DNA from: Reyranella sp.
Lineage (GTDB): Bacteria; Pseudomonadota; Alphaproteobacteria; Reyranellales; Reyranellaceae
NCBI GenBank assembly: GCA_022844015.1
Contig: JALHMO010000025.1
Coordinates: 1-52,671 of the forward strand
Direction: 5' to 3'
Length of the DNA stretch: 52,671 nt
Translations under genes and position numbers: made by a program
Notes under the pieces: model-generated
What the model was told of the DNA's origin: nothing
Database searches by the model: none
The model's input: the letters and a program-made list of their open reading frames with translations, nothing else
In this document: positions 1 to 13,380 of the stretch, one piece after another
Numbering within the stretch: position 1 is the stretch's first letter
How the letters are laid out: each line of letters opens with the position of its first letter

Positions 1-1286
1 CTCGACTTGCCGTCGACGAGATCACGCAGGCTCGTCGGCCCGGCGCCCAGCCGCTCGACCGGATAGGTAAGGTCCGCGACCGGGCCGATGCTGCCGATGG
101 CACACGGGCCATGCAGGTACCGCTTGCGGATGCGTGCGTTCAGCACCGGCGACTCGCGCCGCGGATCGGTGCCGATCAGCAGGATGGCGTCCGCCTGGTC
201 GATCCCACGGACGCCGGGATTGAAGATGTAGCCGCCGCGCACGCCCGCCTCGAGCTTGGCGCCATCCTGGCGGCAGTCGATATTGGGCGAGCCCAGCGCC
301 GCCATCAGATCCTTGAGCGCGACCATCGATTCGGCGTCGCACTGGTCGCCCACGATCGCCGCGATCCTCGCCCCATCGACGCCTTCGAGCCTGGCGGCGA
401 TCGCGCCGAAAGCATCGGCCCAGGTCGCTTCCACCAGCTTGTTGCCCCGTCGCAGGTAGGGCCGATCGAGGCGCTGGTAGCGCAGCCCGTCGATCGCGTG
501 TCGCGTCTTGTCGGAGATCCACTCCTCGTTCACGTCGTCGTTCAGGCGCGGCAGGACGCGCATGACCTGCGCGCCGCGCGTGTCGATGCGGATGTTGCTG
601 CCCAACGCATCGAGGACGTCGATCGATTCGGTCTTGGTGAGCTCCCACGAGCGCGCCTCGAAGGCATAGGGCTTGGAGGTCAGCGCGCCGACCGGGCAGA
701 GATCGACCAGGTTGCCCGACAGCTCGGTGCTGAGCGCATGCTCGACATAGGTCGTGACTTCCATGCTCTCGCCGCGGCCGGTCGCGCCCAGCTCCTCGAC
801 GCCCGCCACCTCGGTGGCGAAACGGATGCAGCGCGTGCAGTGGATGCAGCGATTCATCGACGTCTTGACCAGCGGGCCGAGCTCCTTGTCGGGCACGGCG
901 CGCTTGTTCTCGTGAAATCGGCTGCGGTCGAAGCCGTAGCCCATCGCCTGGTCCTGCAGGTCGCATTCGCCGCCCTGGTCGCAGATCGGGCAGTCGAGCG
1001 GATGATTGATCAGCAGGAACTCCATCACGCCCTTGCGTGCCTTCTGCACCATCGGCGTGGTGGTGAAGATCTCCTGCTTGTCGGCGACCGGCAGCGCGCA
1101 GCTCGCCTGGGGCTTGGGCGGACCCGGCTTCACCTCGACCAGGCACATGCGGCAGTTGCCGGCGATCGAGAGGCGCTCATGATAGCAGAAGCGCGGCACC
1201 TCGATGCCCGCCAGCTCGCAGGCCTGCAGGATAGTGATGCCGGCCGGCACCTCCATCTCGACGCCGTCGATCTTGATCTTGGGCAT
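1..1286 (-). CDS. nuoG: NADH-quinone oxidoreductase subunit G, 3' end outside window
   Basis: Large peripheral-arm subunit of complex I, carrying part of the Fe-S chain from NADH to quinone. Translation begins [10 protein letters not shown]; the N-terminal 2Fe-2S ligands are visible as Cys34, Cys45, Cys48 and Cys63. They are followed by the H-x3-C-x2-C type region (CDICxxGGECDLQ-like) and a CIHCTRCIR 4Fe-4S motif, then the start of the molybdopterin-oxidoreductase-like domain. The frame stays open to position 1, so only about 428 residues of the usual roughly 690 are present. The ATG lies 15 nt after the nuoF stop, in the same operon. The identification rests on clear motif order plus neighbours; nuoH-N probably continue beyond the left edge. 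Confidence 0.96.
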   Translation of the reverse strand, partial: MPKIKIDGVEMEVPAGITILQACELAGIEVPRFCYHERLSIAGNCRMCLVEVKPGPPKPQASCALPVADKQEIFTTTPMVQKARKGVMEFLLINHPLDCPICDQGGECDLQDQAMGYGFDRSRFHENKRAVPDKELGPLVKTSMNRCIHCTRCIRFATEVAGVEELGATGRGESMEVTTYVEHALSTELSGNLVDLCPVGALTSKPYAFEARSWELTKTESIDVLDALGSNIRIDTRGAQVMRVLPRLNDDVNEEWISDKTRHAIDGLRYQRLDRPYLRRGNKLVEATWADAFGAIAARLEGVDGARIAAIVGDQCDAESMVALKDLMAALGSPNIDCRQDGAKLEAGVRGGYIFNPGVRGIDQADAILLIGTDPRRESPVLNARIRKRYLHGPCAIGSIGPVADLTYPVERLGAGPTSLRDLVDGKS

Positions 1287-1301
1287 TGCCTGCTCCCTGC
1301 C

Positions 1302-2585
<1,284 letters not shown>

Positions 2586-2587
2586 CG

Positions 2588-3169
2588 CTACGCGCTCCTG
2601 AGAGTCGTCGGGCCGCCCTCTGGCGCCGAGGTCTGCCGATCGACTTGCGGTCCCGGCTTCGGCGTCTCGCCGCGCCGGAAGGCGTCGAGCACCTTCTGCA
2701 GCGACGTCTCGTCGAGGTCCTCGTAGAAATCGTCGTTGATCTGCACGACCGGCGCGTTCACGCACCCGCCCAGGCACTCGACCTCCTGCACGCTGAAGGT
2801 ATCGCCGTCCGCCGCGTGCTCGCAGGCCTTCATGATCGCGTCGGAGCCGCGCAGCCAGCACGGCGTCGTGGTGCAGACCTGCAGCAGGTACTTCCCGCGC
2901 GGGCGCAGCTGGAACATCGTGTAGAAGGTCGCGATCTCGTAGACGCGGATCGGCGCCATATCGAGGAGCCTCGCGACCTCGTTCATCGCCACGCGCGGCA
3001 GCCAGCCCTGCTGGCGTTGCGCGAGGTCGAGCACGCCGATCACCGCGCTGGCCTGGCGGCCGGGCGGGTAGTTGGCCATCAGGGCCCGCGCCTTGGCGAG
3101 GTTTTCCGGCGTGAAGGCGAAGTGCGCAACCTGCGGCACGTCCTTGGGATCGGCGGTGACCATCGACAT
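2588..3169 (-). CDS. nuoE: NADH-quinone oxidoreductase subunit E
   Basis: Thioredoxin-fold 2Fe-2S subunit of complex I (24-kDa type), 193 residues. The four cluster ligands are Cys99, Cys104, Cys132 and Cys136 in the patterns VCTTTPC and ECLGGC. The start is ATG at 3169 (MSMVTADP); a second ATG two codons later is also possible. It lies 11 nt after nuoD and 2 nt before nuoF, so translational coupling with nuoF is likely. The C-terminal tail after residue 165 is Pro/Thr-rich and variable, as is common for alphaproteobacterial NuoE. Confidence 0.96.
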   Translation of the reverse strand: MSMVTADPKDVPQVAHFAFTPENLAKARALMANYPPGRQASAVIGVLDLAQRQQGWLPRVAMNEVARLLDMAPIRVYEIATFYTMFQLRPRGKYLLQVCTTTPCWLRGSDAIMKACEHAADGDTFSVQEVECLGGCVNAPVVQINDDFYEDLDETSLQKVLDAFRRGETPKPGPQVDRQTSAPEGGPTTLRSA

Positions 3170-3180
3170 CGAACCGTCTC

Positions 3181-4365
3181 CTACCGATCGATCTCGCCGA
3201 ACACGATGTCGAGCGAGCCGATGTTGGCCGACATGTCGGCCAGCTGATGTCCCCTGGTCATCATGTCGAGAGCCTGCAGATGCGGGAAGCCGGGCGCGCG
3301 GATCTTGCAGCGATACGGCTTGTTGGTGCCGTCGGACACGAGATAGACGCCGAACTCGCCCTTGGGCGCCTCGACGGCGGTGTAGGTCTCGCCGGCCGGC
3401 ACCTTGTAGCCTTCGGTGTAGAGCTTGAAGTGATGGATCAGGGCCTCCATCGAGCCCTTCATCTCGCCGCGCCGCGGCGGCGAGATCTTGCGATCGTCGA
3501 TCCGCACGGGCCCCTCGACCTTGCGCAGGGCCGCCACACACTGCTCCATGATCCGCACGCTCTGGTACATCTCCTCGATGCGAACCAGGTAGCGGGCGAA
3601 ACAGTCGCCGGTCTTGCCGATCGGGATGTCGAAATCCATCCGATCATAGACGTCGTAGGGCTGCGACTTGCGCAAGTCCCAGGGGATCCCCGAGGCGCGG
3701 ATCAGCGGCCCCGAGAAGCCCCAGTCGAGCGCCTGCTGCTGATCGACGACGCCGATGTCCACCGTGCGCATCCGGAAGATGCGGTTCTCGTTCAGGAGCT
3801 TCTCGATGTCCTTGAGGAACGGGTAGAACTGCTTGATCCACGCTTCCATCGAGTCGAGCATGCCGTCCGGCATATCCTGGTGCACGCCGCCGGGACGGAA
3901 ATAGGCCGCGTGCATGCGCGAGCCGCTGACGCCCTCGTAGTATTCCATCAGGAGCTCGCGCTGCTCGAAGCCCCACAGGGGCGGAGTGAGCGCGCCCACG
4001 TCCATGGCGAACGTGGTGACGTTCAGCAGGTGATTGAGGATGCGCGTGATCTCGGCAAACAGCACCCGGATGTACTGGCCGCGCTCCGGCGCGGTGATGC
4101 CCAGCAGCTTCTCGACGGCGAGCGCGTAGGCATGCTCCTGGCTCATCGGCGAGACGTAGTCGAGGCGGTCGAAGTACGGCACCGCCTGCAGGTAGCTCTT
4201 GTACTCGATCAGCTTCTCGGTGCCACGATGGAGCAGGCCGATATGGGGATCGCAGCGCTCGACGATCTCGCCGTCCATCTCCACGACGAGCCGCAGCACG
4301 CCGTGGGCCGCCGGGTGCTGCGGCCCGAAATTCATCGTCAGAGTCTTGATCTCGACGTCGGACAT
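3181..4365 (-). CDS. nuoD: NADH-quinone oxidoreductase subunit D
   Basis: 49-kDa-type subunit of complex I, 394 residues, forming part of the quinone-binding cavity with NuoB. The N-terminal [16 protein letters not shown] motif and the C-terminal DIVFGEIDR ending are the family signatures. NuoD is separate from NuoC here, unlike the fused NuoCD of enterobacteria. The ATG at 4365 follows the nuoC stop by one nucleotide, so the two are almost certainly translationally coupled. Confidence 0.97.
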   Translation of the reverse strand: MSDVEIKTLTMNFGPQHPAAHGVLRLVVEMDGEIVERCDPHIGLLHRGTEKLIEYKSYLQAVPYFDRLDYVSPMSQEHAYALAVEKLLGITAPERGQYIRVLFAEITRILNHLLNVTTFAMDVGALTPPLWGFEQRELLMEYYEGVSGSRMHAAYFRPGGVHQDMPDGMLDSMEAWIKQFYPFLKDIEKLLNENRIFRMRTVDIGVVDQQQALDWGFSGPLIRASGIPWDLRKSQPYDVYDRMDFDIPIGKTGDCFARYLVRIEEMYQSVRIMEQCVAALRKVEGPVRIDDRKISPPRRGEMKGSMEALIHHFKLYTEGYKVPAGETYTAVEAPKGEFGVYLVSDGTNKPYRCKIRAPGFPHLQALDMMTRGHQLADMSANIGSLDIVFGEIDR

Positions 4366-4366
4366 G

Positions 4367-4984
4367 TCAGCTGGCCTTGCCCTTCTCCCCGGCCTTCTCG
4401 TCGCCCGGCAGGGGGCGATGGTCGCCTTCCCAGGGGCTCAGGAAGTCGAAGCGGCGGAACTCCTGGGTAAGCTTGACGGGCTCGTACACCACGCGCTTCT
4501 GCACGTCGTCCCAGCGCACCTCGACGAAGCCGGTCAGCGGGAAATCCTTGCGCATCGGATGCCCCTCGAAGCCGTAGTCGGTGAGGATGCGCCGCAGATC
4601 CGGGTGATCCGAGAACCATACGCCGTAGAGGTCGTAGGTCTCGCGCTCGAACCAGCCAGCCGAGCTGTATACAGGTGCCGCCGACGGCACCGGTGTCGCC
4701 TCGTCGGTCGCGACCTTGACGCGGATACGCTGGTTGTTCTTCAGGCTGAGCAGGTTGTAGACGACATCGAAGCGCTTCTCGCGTTCCGGCCAGTCGACGC
4801 CGCAGACATCGACCAGCTGCTTGAACAGGCACTTGGGGTCGTCGCGCAGGAAGGTCAGCAGACCGATCAGCTTTTCCGGGGTCGTCTCGAGCATCAGCTC
4901 ATCGAGACGGATGCTCGTGGCAACGACCGCGCCAGCCGTGGCCTGGCTGACATGGGCGCCGAGCTCCTGCAGCGATACCGCCAT
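4367..4984 (-). CDS. nuoC: NADH-quinone oxidoreductase subunit C
   Basis: 30-kDa-type subunit of complex I, 205 residues, part of the hydrophilic connecting module with NuoB and NuoD. The conserved [20 protein letters not shown] segment (about residues 113-131) and the following [10 protein letters not shown] motif define the family. The start is ATG at 4984 (MAVSLQELG). Its A/TG overlaps the nuoB stop by one base (TGATG), the classical coupling arrangement. The C-terminus is a short Lys/Glu-rich tail. Confidence 0.96.
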   Translation of the reverse strand: MAVSLQELGAHVSQATAGAVVATSIRLDELMLETTPEKLIGLLTFLRDDPKCLFKQLVDVCGVDWPEREKRFDVVYNLLSLKNNQRIRVKVATDEATPVPSAAPVYSSAGWFERETYDLYGVWFSDHPDLRRILTDYGFEGHPMRKDFPLTGFVEVRWDDVQKRVVYEPVKLTQEFRRFDFLSPWEGDHRPLPGDEKAGEKGKAS

Positions 4985-5517
4985 CAGCGCACCAGCGTTC
5001 CCGTCCGGCGCACCTTCTTCTGGAGCTGCAGCACGCCATAGAGCAGTGCCTCTGCCGTCGGCGGGCAGCCCGGCACATAGACATCGACCGGCACGATCCG
5101 ATCGCAACCGCGGACCACCGAGTAGCTGTAGTGGTAATAGCCGCCGCCGTTGGCGCACGAGCCCATCGAGATGACGTAGCGCGGCTCGGCCATCTGGTCG
5201 TAGACCTTGCGCAGGGCCGGCGCCATCTTGTTGGTGAGAGTGCCAGCGACGATCATGACGTCGGCCGCACGCGGGCTCGGCATCGGGGCGAAGCCGAAGC
5301 GATCGAGATCATAGCGGCTCATCCAGCAATGGATCATCTCGACGCCGCAGCAGGCCAGCCCGAAGGTCAGGCCCCACATCGAGCCGGTGCGCGCCCAGGT
5401 GATCAGCTTGTCGAGCTGGGCCACGACGAAGCCCTTGTCGGCCAGCTCGTCGTTCAGCGCACGCGACAGCGCCGCCTCGGCGGCCGGACCGGGCTTGGCT
5501 TGGGTCGTCACTCCCAT
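4984..5517 (-). CDS. nuoB: NADH-quinone oxidoreductase subunit B
   Basis: PSST-type subunit of complex I that holds the terminal 4Fe-4S cluster N2, 177 residues. Ligands are visible as Cys56 and Cys57 (LACCGVE), Cys121 (MGSCANGGG) and Cys151 (YVPGCPP). The ATG at 5517 (MGVTTQAKP) lies inside the end of nuoA, overlapping it by 10 nt. A longer upstream reading would only duplicate nuoA sequence. Cytoplasmic side, at the junction of the two arms. Confidence 0.97.
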   Translation of the reverse strand: MGVTTQAKPGPAAEAALSRALNDELADKGFVVAQLDKLITWARTGSMWGLTFGLACCGVEMIHCWMSRYDLDRFGFAPMPSPRAADVMIVAGTLTNKMAPALRKVYDQMAEPRYVISMGSCANGGGYYHYSYSVVRGCDRIVPVDVYVPGCPPTAEALLYGVLQLQKKVRRTGTLVR

Positions 5518-5873
5518 TCCAGGGCTCCCTTGCGCCATTCGTAGATGAAGCCGACCGTCAGGACGGCGAGGAAGAGCATCATCGACCAGAACCCGAACAG
5601 GCCGATGTCTCCCAGAGCGACGGCCCACGGGAACAGAAAGGCCACTTCGAGGTCGAAAATGATGAACAGGATGGCGACCAGGTAGAAGCGCACGTCGAAC
5701 TGCCCGCGGGCATCGTCGAAGGGCGCGAAACCGCACTCGAACGGCGACAGCTTCTCGGAATCGGGATTCTGCCGGGCAATCAGGTAGGAGCCGCCGATCA
5801 TGGCACCGGTCAACCCCATCGCCAGGCCGAGGAAGATCAGGATCGGCAGGTATTCCCTGAGAAGATCTTCCAT
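5508..5873 (-). CDS. nuoA: NADH-quinone oxidoreductase subunit A
   Basis: Small membrane subunit of complex I, 121 residues with three predicted transmembrane helices (about 8-28, 62-84 and 90-112). The [11 protein letters not shown] loop between helices 1 and 2 is the family signature. I prefer ATG at 5873 over the GTG six bases upstream because the AAGGGG Shine-Dalgarno stands about 5 nt before the ATG but abuts the GTG. First gene of the operon. Only 52 nt separate it from tRNA-Asp on the same strand, so the tRNA promoter may also serve nuo. Confidence 0.96.
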   Translation of the reverse strand: MEDLLREYLPILIFLGLAMGLTGAMIGGSYLIARQNPDSEKLSPFECGFAPFDDARGQFDVRFYLVAILFIIFDLEVAFLFPWAVALGDIGLFGFWSMMLFLAVLTVGFIYEWRKGALEWE

Positions 5874-5925
5874 CGTCACCCCTTTTTAGCGCCCGGTTTT
5901 TTATTTGGGCGGCCAGCGTTGGGGC

Positions 5926-6002
<77 letters not shown>

Positions 6003-6024
6003 AATAGCCCCCAACGGCGCGCGA

Positions 6025-6053
6025 GAGATATAGGACACCCCGGAACGAGTCAA
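6025..6053 (-). promoter_or_regulatory. Sigma-70-type promoter of tRNA-Asp (possibly also nuo)
   Basis: On the minus strand TTGACT (6048-6053) is followed after 17 bp by TATCTC (6025-6030); a TATATC alternative gives a 15-bp spacer. The predicted start site would be about 15 nt before the tRNA 5' end. I see no equally good promoter in the 52 nt between the tRNA and nuoA, so it may drive the whole nuo operon. Confidence 0.5.
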
Positions 6054-6219
6054 GCATACCGCACTCGCGAAGGCGTGCGTAAGTGCCGGAATTACAACGG
6101 TTTCCACGCTGCAGACGAGAGGCTGAAAAAAACCCCGCAGAGGAAGACTACGGGTGCGTCGCGCACGGTCGTTTTTCTCGCCTGTCGCCGGCGACTTCAC
6201 CTGTGCTACCACCGGCCCC

Positions 6220-6294
6220 GGGCGATTAGCTCAGCGGTAGAGCATTCCCTTTACACGGGACAGGTCGGCGGTTCGATCCCGTCATCGCCCACCA
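6220..6294 (+). tRNA. tRNA-Val (anticodon TAC)
   Basis: Full cloverleaf on the plus strand. The acceptor arm GGGCGAT pairs with ATCGCCC, the D-arm is TAGCTCAGCGGTAGA, the anticodon stem-loop has loop CTTTACA, and the T-loop is GGTTCGATCCC. Discriminator A with CCA encoded at 6292-6294. Divergent from tRNA-Asp, with about 220 bp between the two 5' ends. Confidence 0.97.
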
Positions 6295-6304
6295 GCCATC
6301 TCTT

Positions 6305-6622
6305 TGCTGGGAGCGCGCCACTCCAATAGCGCTGTTCTTCTTGTTGGCCTCACATCCCACGAGCGGCACGGGCTTGGCGCGTTCACAGGCGCTAACTTTG
6401 GCCGGTCCAGCAAATTCCTCATCCTGAGGAGGTCGCGCAGCGACCGTCTCGAAGGATGGGCGACACACGAAATAGTTGGAAAACCGATGTCGCAGCACCC
6501 GATTTGTTGCCGACCAAAGGGCGAAGGTTACTTCGCCCGAATCGAGACGCCGCCCTCCGGGCCGCTCCTCAGGGTGAGGTCTTCGGTAAGGTTAGCGCCT
6601 GATGAGTGGCGCGCTCCCAGCA
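6305..6622. repeat. Family A repeat: 19-bp perfect inverted arms around a degraded hairpin copy and a REP pair
   Basis: The 19-bp arms 6305-6323 (tgctgggagcgcgccactc) and 6604-6622 are exact inverted complements. The first about 85 bp (6305-6390) is a mutated copy of the intact 80-bp hairpin seen at 32758-32837. Two family B REP units in opposite orientation (6417-6460 and 6541-6580) lie between the arms. A further partial arm (gctcccagca) follows at 6630-6640. No protein gene is credible in 6295-6645; open frames here are made of repeat sequence. Confidence 0.7.
6417..6580. repeat. Family B REP pair (head-to-head)
   Basis: The unit at 6417-6460 reads cctcatcctgagg, then a small GC hairpin, then cgtctcgaaggatggg. 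The unit at 6541-6580 is the same family in reverse (gagacgcc...ctcctcagggtgagg). The inverted pairing matches how REP sequences are arranged in BIME-type elements, and the same pairing recurs at 35132-35350, 46125-46253 and 48453-48592. Confidence 0.7.
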
Positions 6623-6645
6623 GAAGAGCCGCTCCCAGCAAAGCC

Positions 6646-6918
6646 CTAGTTGATCGCGTCCCTGAGTTGCTTGCTCGCCTTGAAGCGCGGCACGCTGGCC
6701 GCGGCGATCTTGATCTTCTCGCCGGTTCTGGGATTTCGCCCTTCTGTCGCCTTGCGCTTCGACACCTGGAACGTACCGAACCCGACAAGAAGCACTTTTT
6801 CTTTCTTTTTCAATGACTTGGTTATTACTGTCAGCATGGCGTCGACGGCGCCGGCGGCATCCGTCTTGGTAAGGTTGGTCGAGGCGGCGACGGCGGCGAT
6901 CAAATCGTGCTTGTTCAC
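6646..6918 (-). CDS. hup: HU-family DNA-binding protein
   Basis: Nucleoid-associated histone-like protein, 90 residues, which forms dimers that bend DNA. The VGFGTFQVSKRKATEGRNPR segment (about residues 45-64) is the HU beta-arm signature. Translation starts at a GTG (MNKHDLIAAVA). It lies downstream of lon in the same orientation, as in many proteobacteria (lon-hupB), but has its own promoter at 6950-6979. IHF is less likely because the arm sequence and length fit HU. Confidence 0.95.
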   Translation of the reverse strand: MNKHDLIAAVAASTNLTKTDAAGAVDAMLTVITKSLKKKEKVLLVGFGTFQVSKRKATEGRNPRTGEKIKIAAASVPRFKASKQLRDAIN

Positions 6919-6949
6919 GGGTCAACCCCAGCAAGGTCCGGCAAGTGGA

Positions 6950-6979
6950 AATCTAGAGGCGCCAGGAAAACGGCGTCAA
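6950..6979 (-). promoter_or_regulatory. Sigma-70-type promoter of hup
   Basis: TTGACG (6974-6979, minus strand) with CTAGAT (6951-6956) after a 17-bp spacer, or TAGATT after 18. The position is about 30-60 nt upstream of the hup GTG start. Confidence 0.5.
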
Positions 6980-7042
6980 CCGACAATACCACATTTTGTA
7001 TTCTTGCCGAGCAAGAAGCCACATAGATAGGGCCTGACGTGA

Positions 7043-7074
7043 CGAAGCCCCGGAAGTCTCCCTCCGGGGCTTCG
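7043..7074 (-). terminator. Stem-loop after lon
   Basis: Perfect 11-bp arms (cgaagccccgg at 7043-7053, complement at 7064-7074) with a 10-nt loop, beginning 24 nt after the lon stop. There is no long U-run after the stem, so it may stabilise the 3' end rather than terminate on its own. Confidence 0.5.
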
Positions 7075-7097
7075 CCTCGACAGGTTACAGGCCTGGG

Positions 7098-9494
<2,397 letters not shown>

Positions 9495-9592
9495 GATGCC
9501 TCGCAACTTACGCTGTTAGAGCTACCCGAGCCCCGATCCGCAATTCCCTTCATGGGCAATTCACGGCCCGTAGGCGCGCGCACTCTTCCCAG

Positions 9593-9621
9593 ACATTGGC
9601 CCGAACAGGGGGTTGTTCAAG
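9593..9621 (-). promoter_or_regulatory. Sigma-32-like promoter upstream of lon
   Basis: CTTGAA (9616-9621, minus strand) and CCAATGT (9593-9599) are separated by 16 bp, resembling the RpoH pattern CTTGAA-N13-17-CCCCATNT. It lies about 100 nt upstream of the lon start. Heat-shock control of lon is known in other bacteria; the assignment here is inference from sequence. Confidence 0.4.
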
Positions 9622-9683
9622 ACCTCTTCATCGAGCCGCCGGCAGCGGCGGCATCCGGTATTCAAGACTCGTGCCGGCAAGAC

Positions 9684-10955
<1,272 letters not shown>

Positions 10956-11095
10956 GACGGTAACGCACCTCCGCTTGCGCGGCCCGCTCCGGCGGGCCCG
11001 CTCGCTGTTCTATGTTAAACTCGCCCCCCGGATCGCCACAACATCAAAATATGGTGTGTAGGCCGGCCAAGACGAAACAATTGGTCGTGAACCCC

Positions 11096-11743
11096 TCAGG
11101 ATGCGGCGGCCTGGATGGTGGGAGTCGGCCGCTTCTCGAGCACGTCGTCGATCAGCCCGAACTCCTTGGCCTCGGCGGGTGAGAAGAACTTGTCGCGCTC
11201 CATCGCCCGCTCGATCTCCTCGATCGTGCGGCCGGTGTGGCTGACGTACATCTGGTTCAGCCGCGCCCGGGTCAGCAGGATCTCGCGGGCATGGATCTCG
11301 ATGTCGGTGGCCTGCCCCTGGGCGCCGCCCGACGGCTGGTGGATCATGATCCGCGCATTGGGCAGGGAGAAGCGCTTGCCCTTGGCGCCCGCCATCAGCA
11401 GCAGCGAGCCGGCCGACGCCGCCTGGCCGAACACCAGCGTCGAGATCAGCGGGCGGATGTACTGCATGGTGTCGTAGACGGCGAGACCCGAGGTCACGAC
11501 GCCGCCGGGCGAGTTGATGTAGAAGGCGATGTCCTTGGTCGGGTTCTCGGCTTCCAGATAGAGAAGCTGAGCGCAGACCAGACCGGCCACGTTGTCCTCG
11601 ATCGGCCCGTTCAGGAAGATGATCCGCTCCTTGAGCAGGCGTGACCAGATGTCGTAGCCGCGCTCGCCGCGGGCCGACTGCTCGACCACCATCGGCACAT
11701 AGTAGTTGTTGTAGACTTCCAGCGGATCGCGTTCGCGACTCAT
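11096..11743 (-). CDS. clpP: ATP-dependent Clp protease proteolytic subunit
   Basis: Serine peptidase forming the two-ring barrel that works with ClpX, 215 residues. The catalytic triad is Ser110 (GQAASAGS), His135 ([10 protein letters not shown]) and Asp184 (ERDKFFS). The ATG at 11743 ([10 protein letters not shown]) is preceded by an AAGGGGG Shine-Dalgarno; upstream in-frame codons run into the intergenic region. It lies 73 nt after tig. A CTTGAA motif in that gap suggests a heat-shock promoter of its own. Confidence 0.98.
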   Translation of the reverse strand: MSRERDPLEVYNNYYVPMVVEQSARGERGYDIWSRLLKERIIFLNGPIEDNVAGLVCAQLLYLEAENPTKDIAFYINSPGGVVTSGLAVYDTMQYIRPLISTLVFGQAASAGSLLLMAGAKGKRFSLPNARIMIHQPSGGAQGQATDIEIHAREILLTRARLNQMYVSHTGRTIEEIERAMERDKFFSPAEAKEFGLIDDVLEKRPTPTIQAAAS

Positions 11744-11770
11744 CGCGGGCCCCCTTGGTGACTGTAAAAC

Positions 11771-11801
11771 AAAAGTGGCAGCGCCGACGGTCCGGTTCAA
11801 G
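11771..11801 (-). promoter_or_regulatory. Possible sigma-32-like promoter upstream of clpP
   Basis: CTTGAA (11796-11801, minus strand) and CCACTTTT (11771-11778) are separated by 17 bp in the tig-clpP gap. The -10 half matches the RpoH pattern only partly, so this is weaker than the lon site. Confidence 0.28.
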
Positions 11802-11816
11802 ATCGGCGCCGGCGCA

Positions 11817-13181
11817 TCAATTCGCCGCTGCCCCTTCCGCGGCCCTGTCTTCCGCCGCCTTGTCCTCTTCGGCCTCGCGGGCGGCCTTCACCAGTTCCTC
11901 GGGGGTAACCGACTTCTCGTCGACCTTGGCCAGCTCGAGAATGAAATCGACGGTCTTCTCCTCGAAGATCGGGGCGCGGAGCTGCTCCTTGATCTCGGCA
12001 TTCTTGGTGTAGAACTCCATCACCTGGCGCTCCTGCCCAGGATAGCGCATGGCCTCGCGCATGACGGCCTGATTCAGCTCCTCCGGGGTGACGTCGATGC
12101 CGTTCGACCGCCCGACATCGGCCAGAAGCAGGCCCAGCCGGACCCGGCGCTCCGCGATGTCGCGATACTCCTTGCGCATGGTTTCCTCGTCGCCTTCGAG
12201 CTTCTGGCCGTTCTTCTTGGCCTCCTCGATGCGCTGCCAGATGGCGTTGAATTCGCCTTCGACCAACCCTTCGGGAACCGCGAACTTGTGGGTCTCCGCG
12301 AGCTTGTCGAGGAGCTGGCGCTTGATCATCGTTCGCGAGATGCGGGCGTAGTCCTGGCCGATGCGCTCGGCGACGGCCTTGCGCAGGGCGTCGAGGCTGT
12401 CGAAATTGTTGGCCTTGGCCAGCTCGTCGTCGATCGGACGGTCAACCAGCTCGCGAATCTCCTTGATCGTGCACTTGAACACGGCATCCTTGCCGGCGAG
12501 CTCGGCATTGCCGTAGTCGGCCGGGAAGGTGACCTTCACCTCGACGTCCTTGCCCACCTCGGCGCCGACCAGCTGATCCTCGAAGCCCGGGATGAAGGAC
12601 CCGGAGCCGATCTCGAGGGTGTAGTCCTGCGCCGAGCCACCCGGAAACTCCACGCCATCGACCGAGCCCACGAAGTCGATCTTGAGGGCATCGCCCTTCT
12701 GCGCCGGCCGCGGCGGATCGACCGGCTTCTGCTCGCGATTGGCCTTGGCGATCCGGCCAACAGCCTCCTCCACGTCGCTGTCCGGCACGACCGCTTTCAA
12801 CCGCTCGAGCGCGACGTCGGAAAAGTCGAGCTTGCCGATCTCGGGAAGGACCTCGAGGGCGACCTCGAACTCGACGTCCTTGCCCTCCTCGAGTTGCTTG
12901 AGGTCGATGCGCGGCTGCAGCGCCGGCTTCAATCCGCGATCCTCGATGGCCTTGGCGGTGCTCGTGTTGACCGCCTGCTCGAGAGCCTCGCCGAACAGCG
13001 CCTGGCCATACTGCTTCTTCAGGAGACCGACAGGCACCTTGCCCTGCCGGAAGCCCGGCATCTGGGCGGTCTTCGCCATGTCGGCCAGGCGAGAATCGAC
13101 CTGGGCCGCGAGGTCGCCGGCGGGAACCACGATCTTGAATTGCCGCTTCAAGCCTTCGGCCGGGAGTTCGGTCACTTGCAT
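11817..13181 (-). CDS. tig: Trigger factor, ribosome-associated chaperone
   Basis: Peptidyl-prolyl isomerase chaperone that binds nascent chains at the ribosome exit, 454 residues. The N-terminal ribosome-binding domain contains the tail signature [10 protein letters not shown] (about residues 43-52). The FKBP-type isomerase domain (about 155-240) and the helical C-terminal domain follow. ATG at 13181 ([10 protein letters not shown]) is preferred over a GTG six bases upstream because GGAAG is well spaced only for the ATG. The start lies 22 nt after the 3' end of tRNA-Leu on the same strand, so its mRNA very likely begins in or upstream of the tRNA. Confidence 0.97.
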   Translation of the reverse strand: MQVTELPAEGLKRQFKIVVPAGDLAAQVDSRLADMAKTAQMPGFRQGKVPVGLLKKQYGQALFGEALEQAVNTSTAKAIEDRGLKPALQPRIDLKQLEEGKDVEFEVALEVLPEIGKLDFSDVALERLKAVVPDSDVEEAVGRIAKANREQKPVDPPRPAQKGDALKIDFVGSVDGVEFPGGSAQDYTLEIGSGSFIPGFEDQLVGAEVGKDVEVKVTFPADYGNAELAGKDAVFKCTIKEIRELVDRPIDDELAKANNFDSLDALRKAVAERIGQDYARISRTMIKRQLLDKLAETHKFAVPEGLVEGEFNAIWQRIEEAKKNGQKLEGDEETMRKEYRDIAERRVRLGLLLADVGRSNGIDVTPEELNQAVMREAMRYPGQERQVMEFYTKNAEIKEQLRAPIFEEKTVDFILELAKVDEKSVTPEELVKAAREAEEDKAAEDRAAEGAAAN

Positions 13182-13203
13182 CGTCACACTTCCATTTCCG
13201 TAG

Positions 13204-13288
13204 TGGTGCGGGCGGAGGGACTTGAACCCCCACGCCTTGCGGCACGAGAACCTAAATCTCGCGTGTCTACCAATTTCACCACGCCCGC
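13204..13288 (-). tRNA. tRNA-Leu (anticodon TAG)
   Basis: Class II tRNA on the minus strand. The acceptor GCGGGCG pairs with CGCCCGC, the anticodon loop is TTTAGGT, a long variable arm is present (TGCCGCAAGGCGT region), and the T-loop is GGTTCAAGTCC. Discriminator A, CCA encoded at 13204-13206. Sits between the hydrate repair gene and tig; no TTGAC-type promoter is visible in the 92 nt upstream, so it may be co-transcribed with its neighbours. Confidence 0.97.
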
Positions 13289-13380
13289 CCGTCGAAGGGC
13301 CCCGTTGTCGGCCCCTTCCCGGGCCAGCGCCGGCGGGCCGCGCCGCGAGGCGCGCCTCTTAGCTTGTGCCCGGCGAGCGG

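Noticed and set aside
5911..5925. A weak GCCC/GGGC hairpin after tRNA-Asp as a terminator
   Set aside because: A four-base stem with a 12-nt A-rich loop is too weak to separate the tRNA from nuo.
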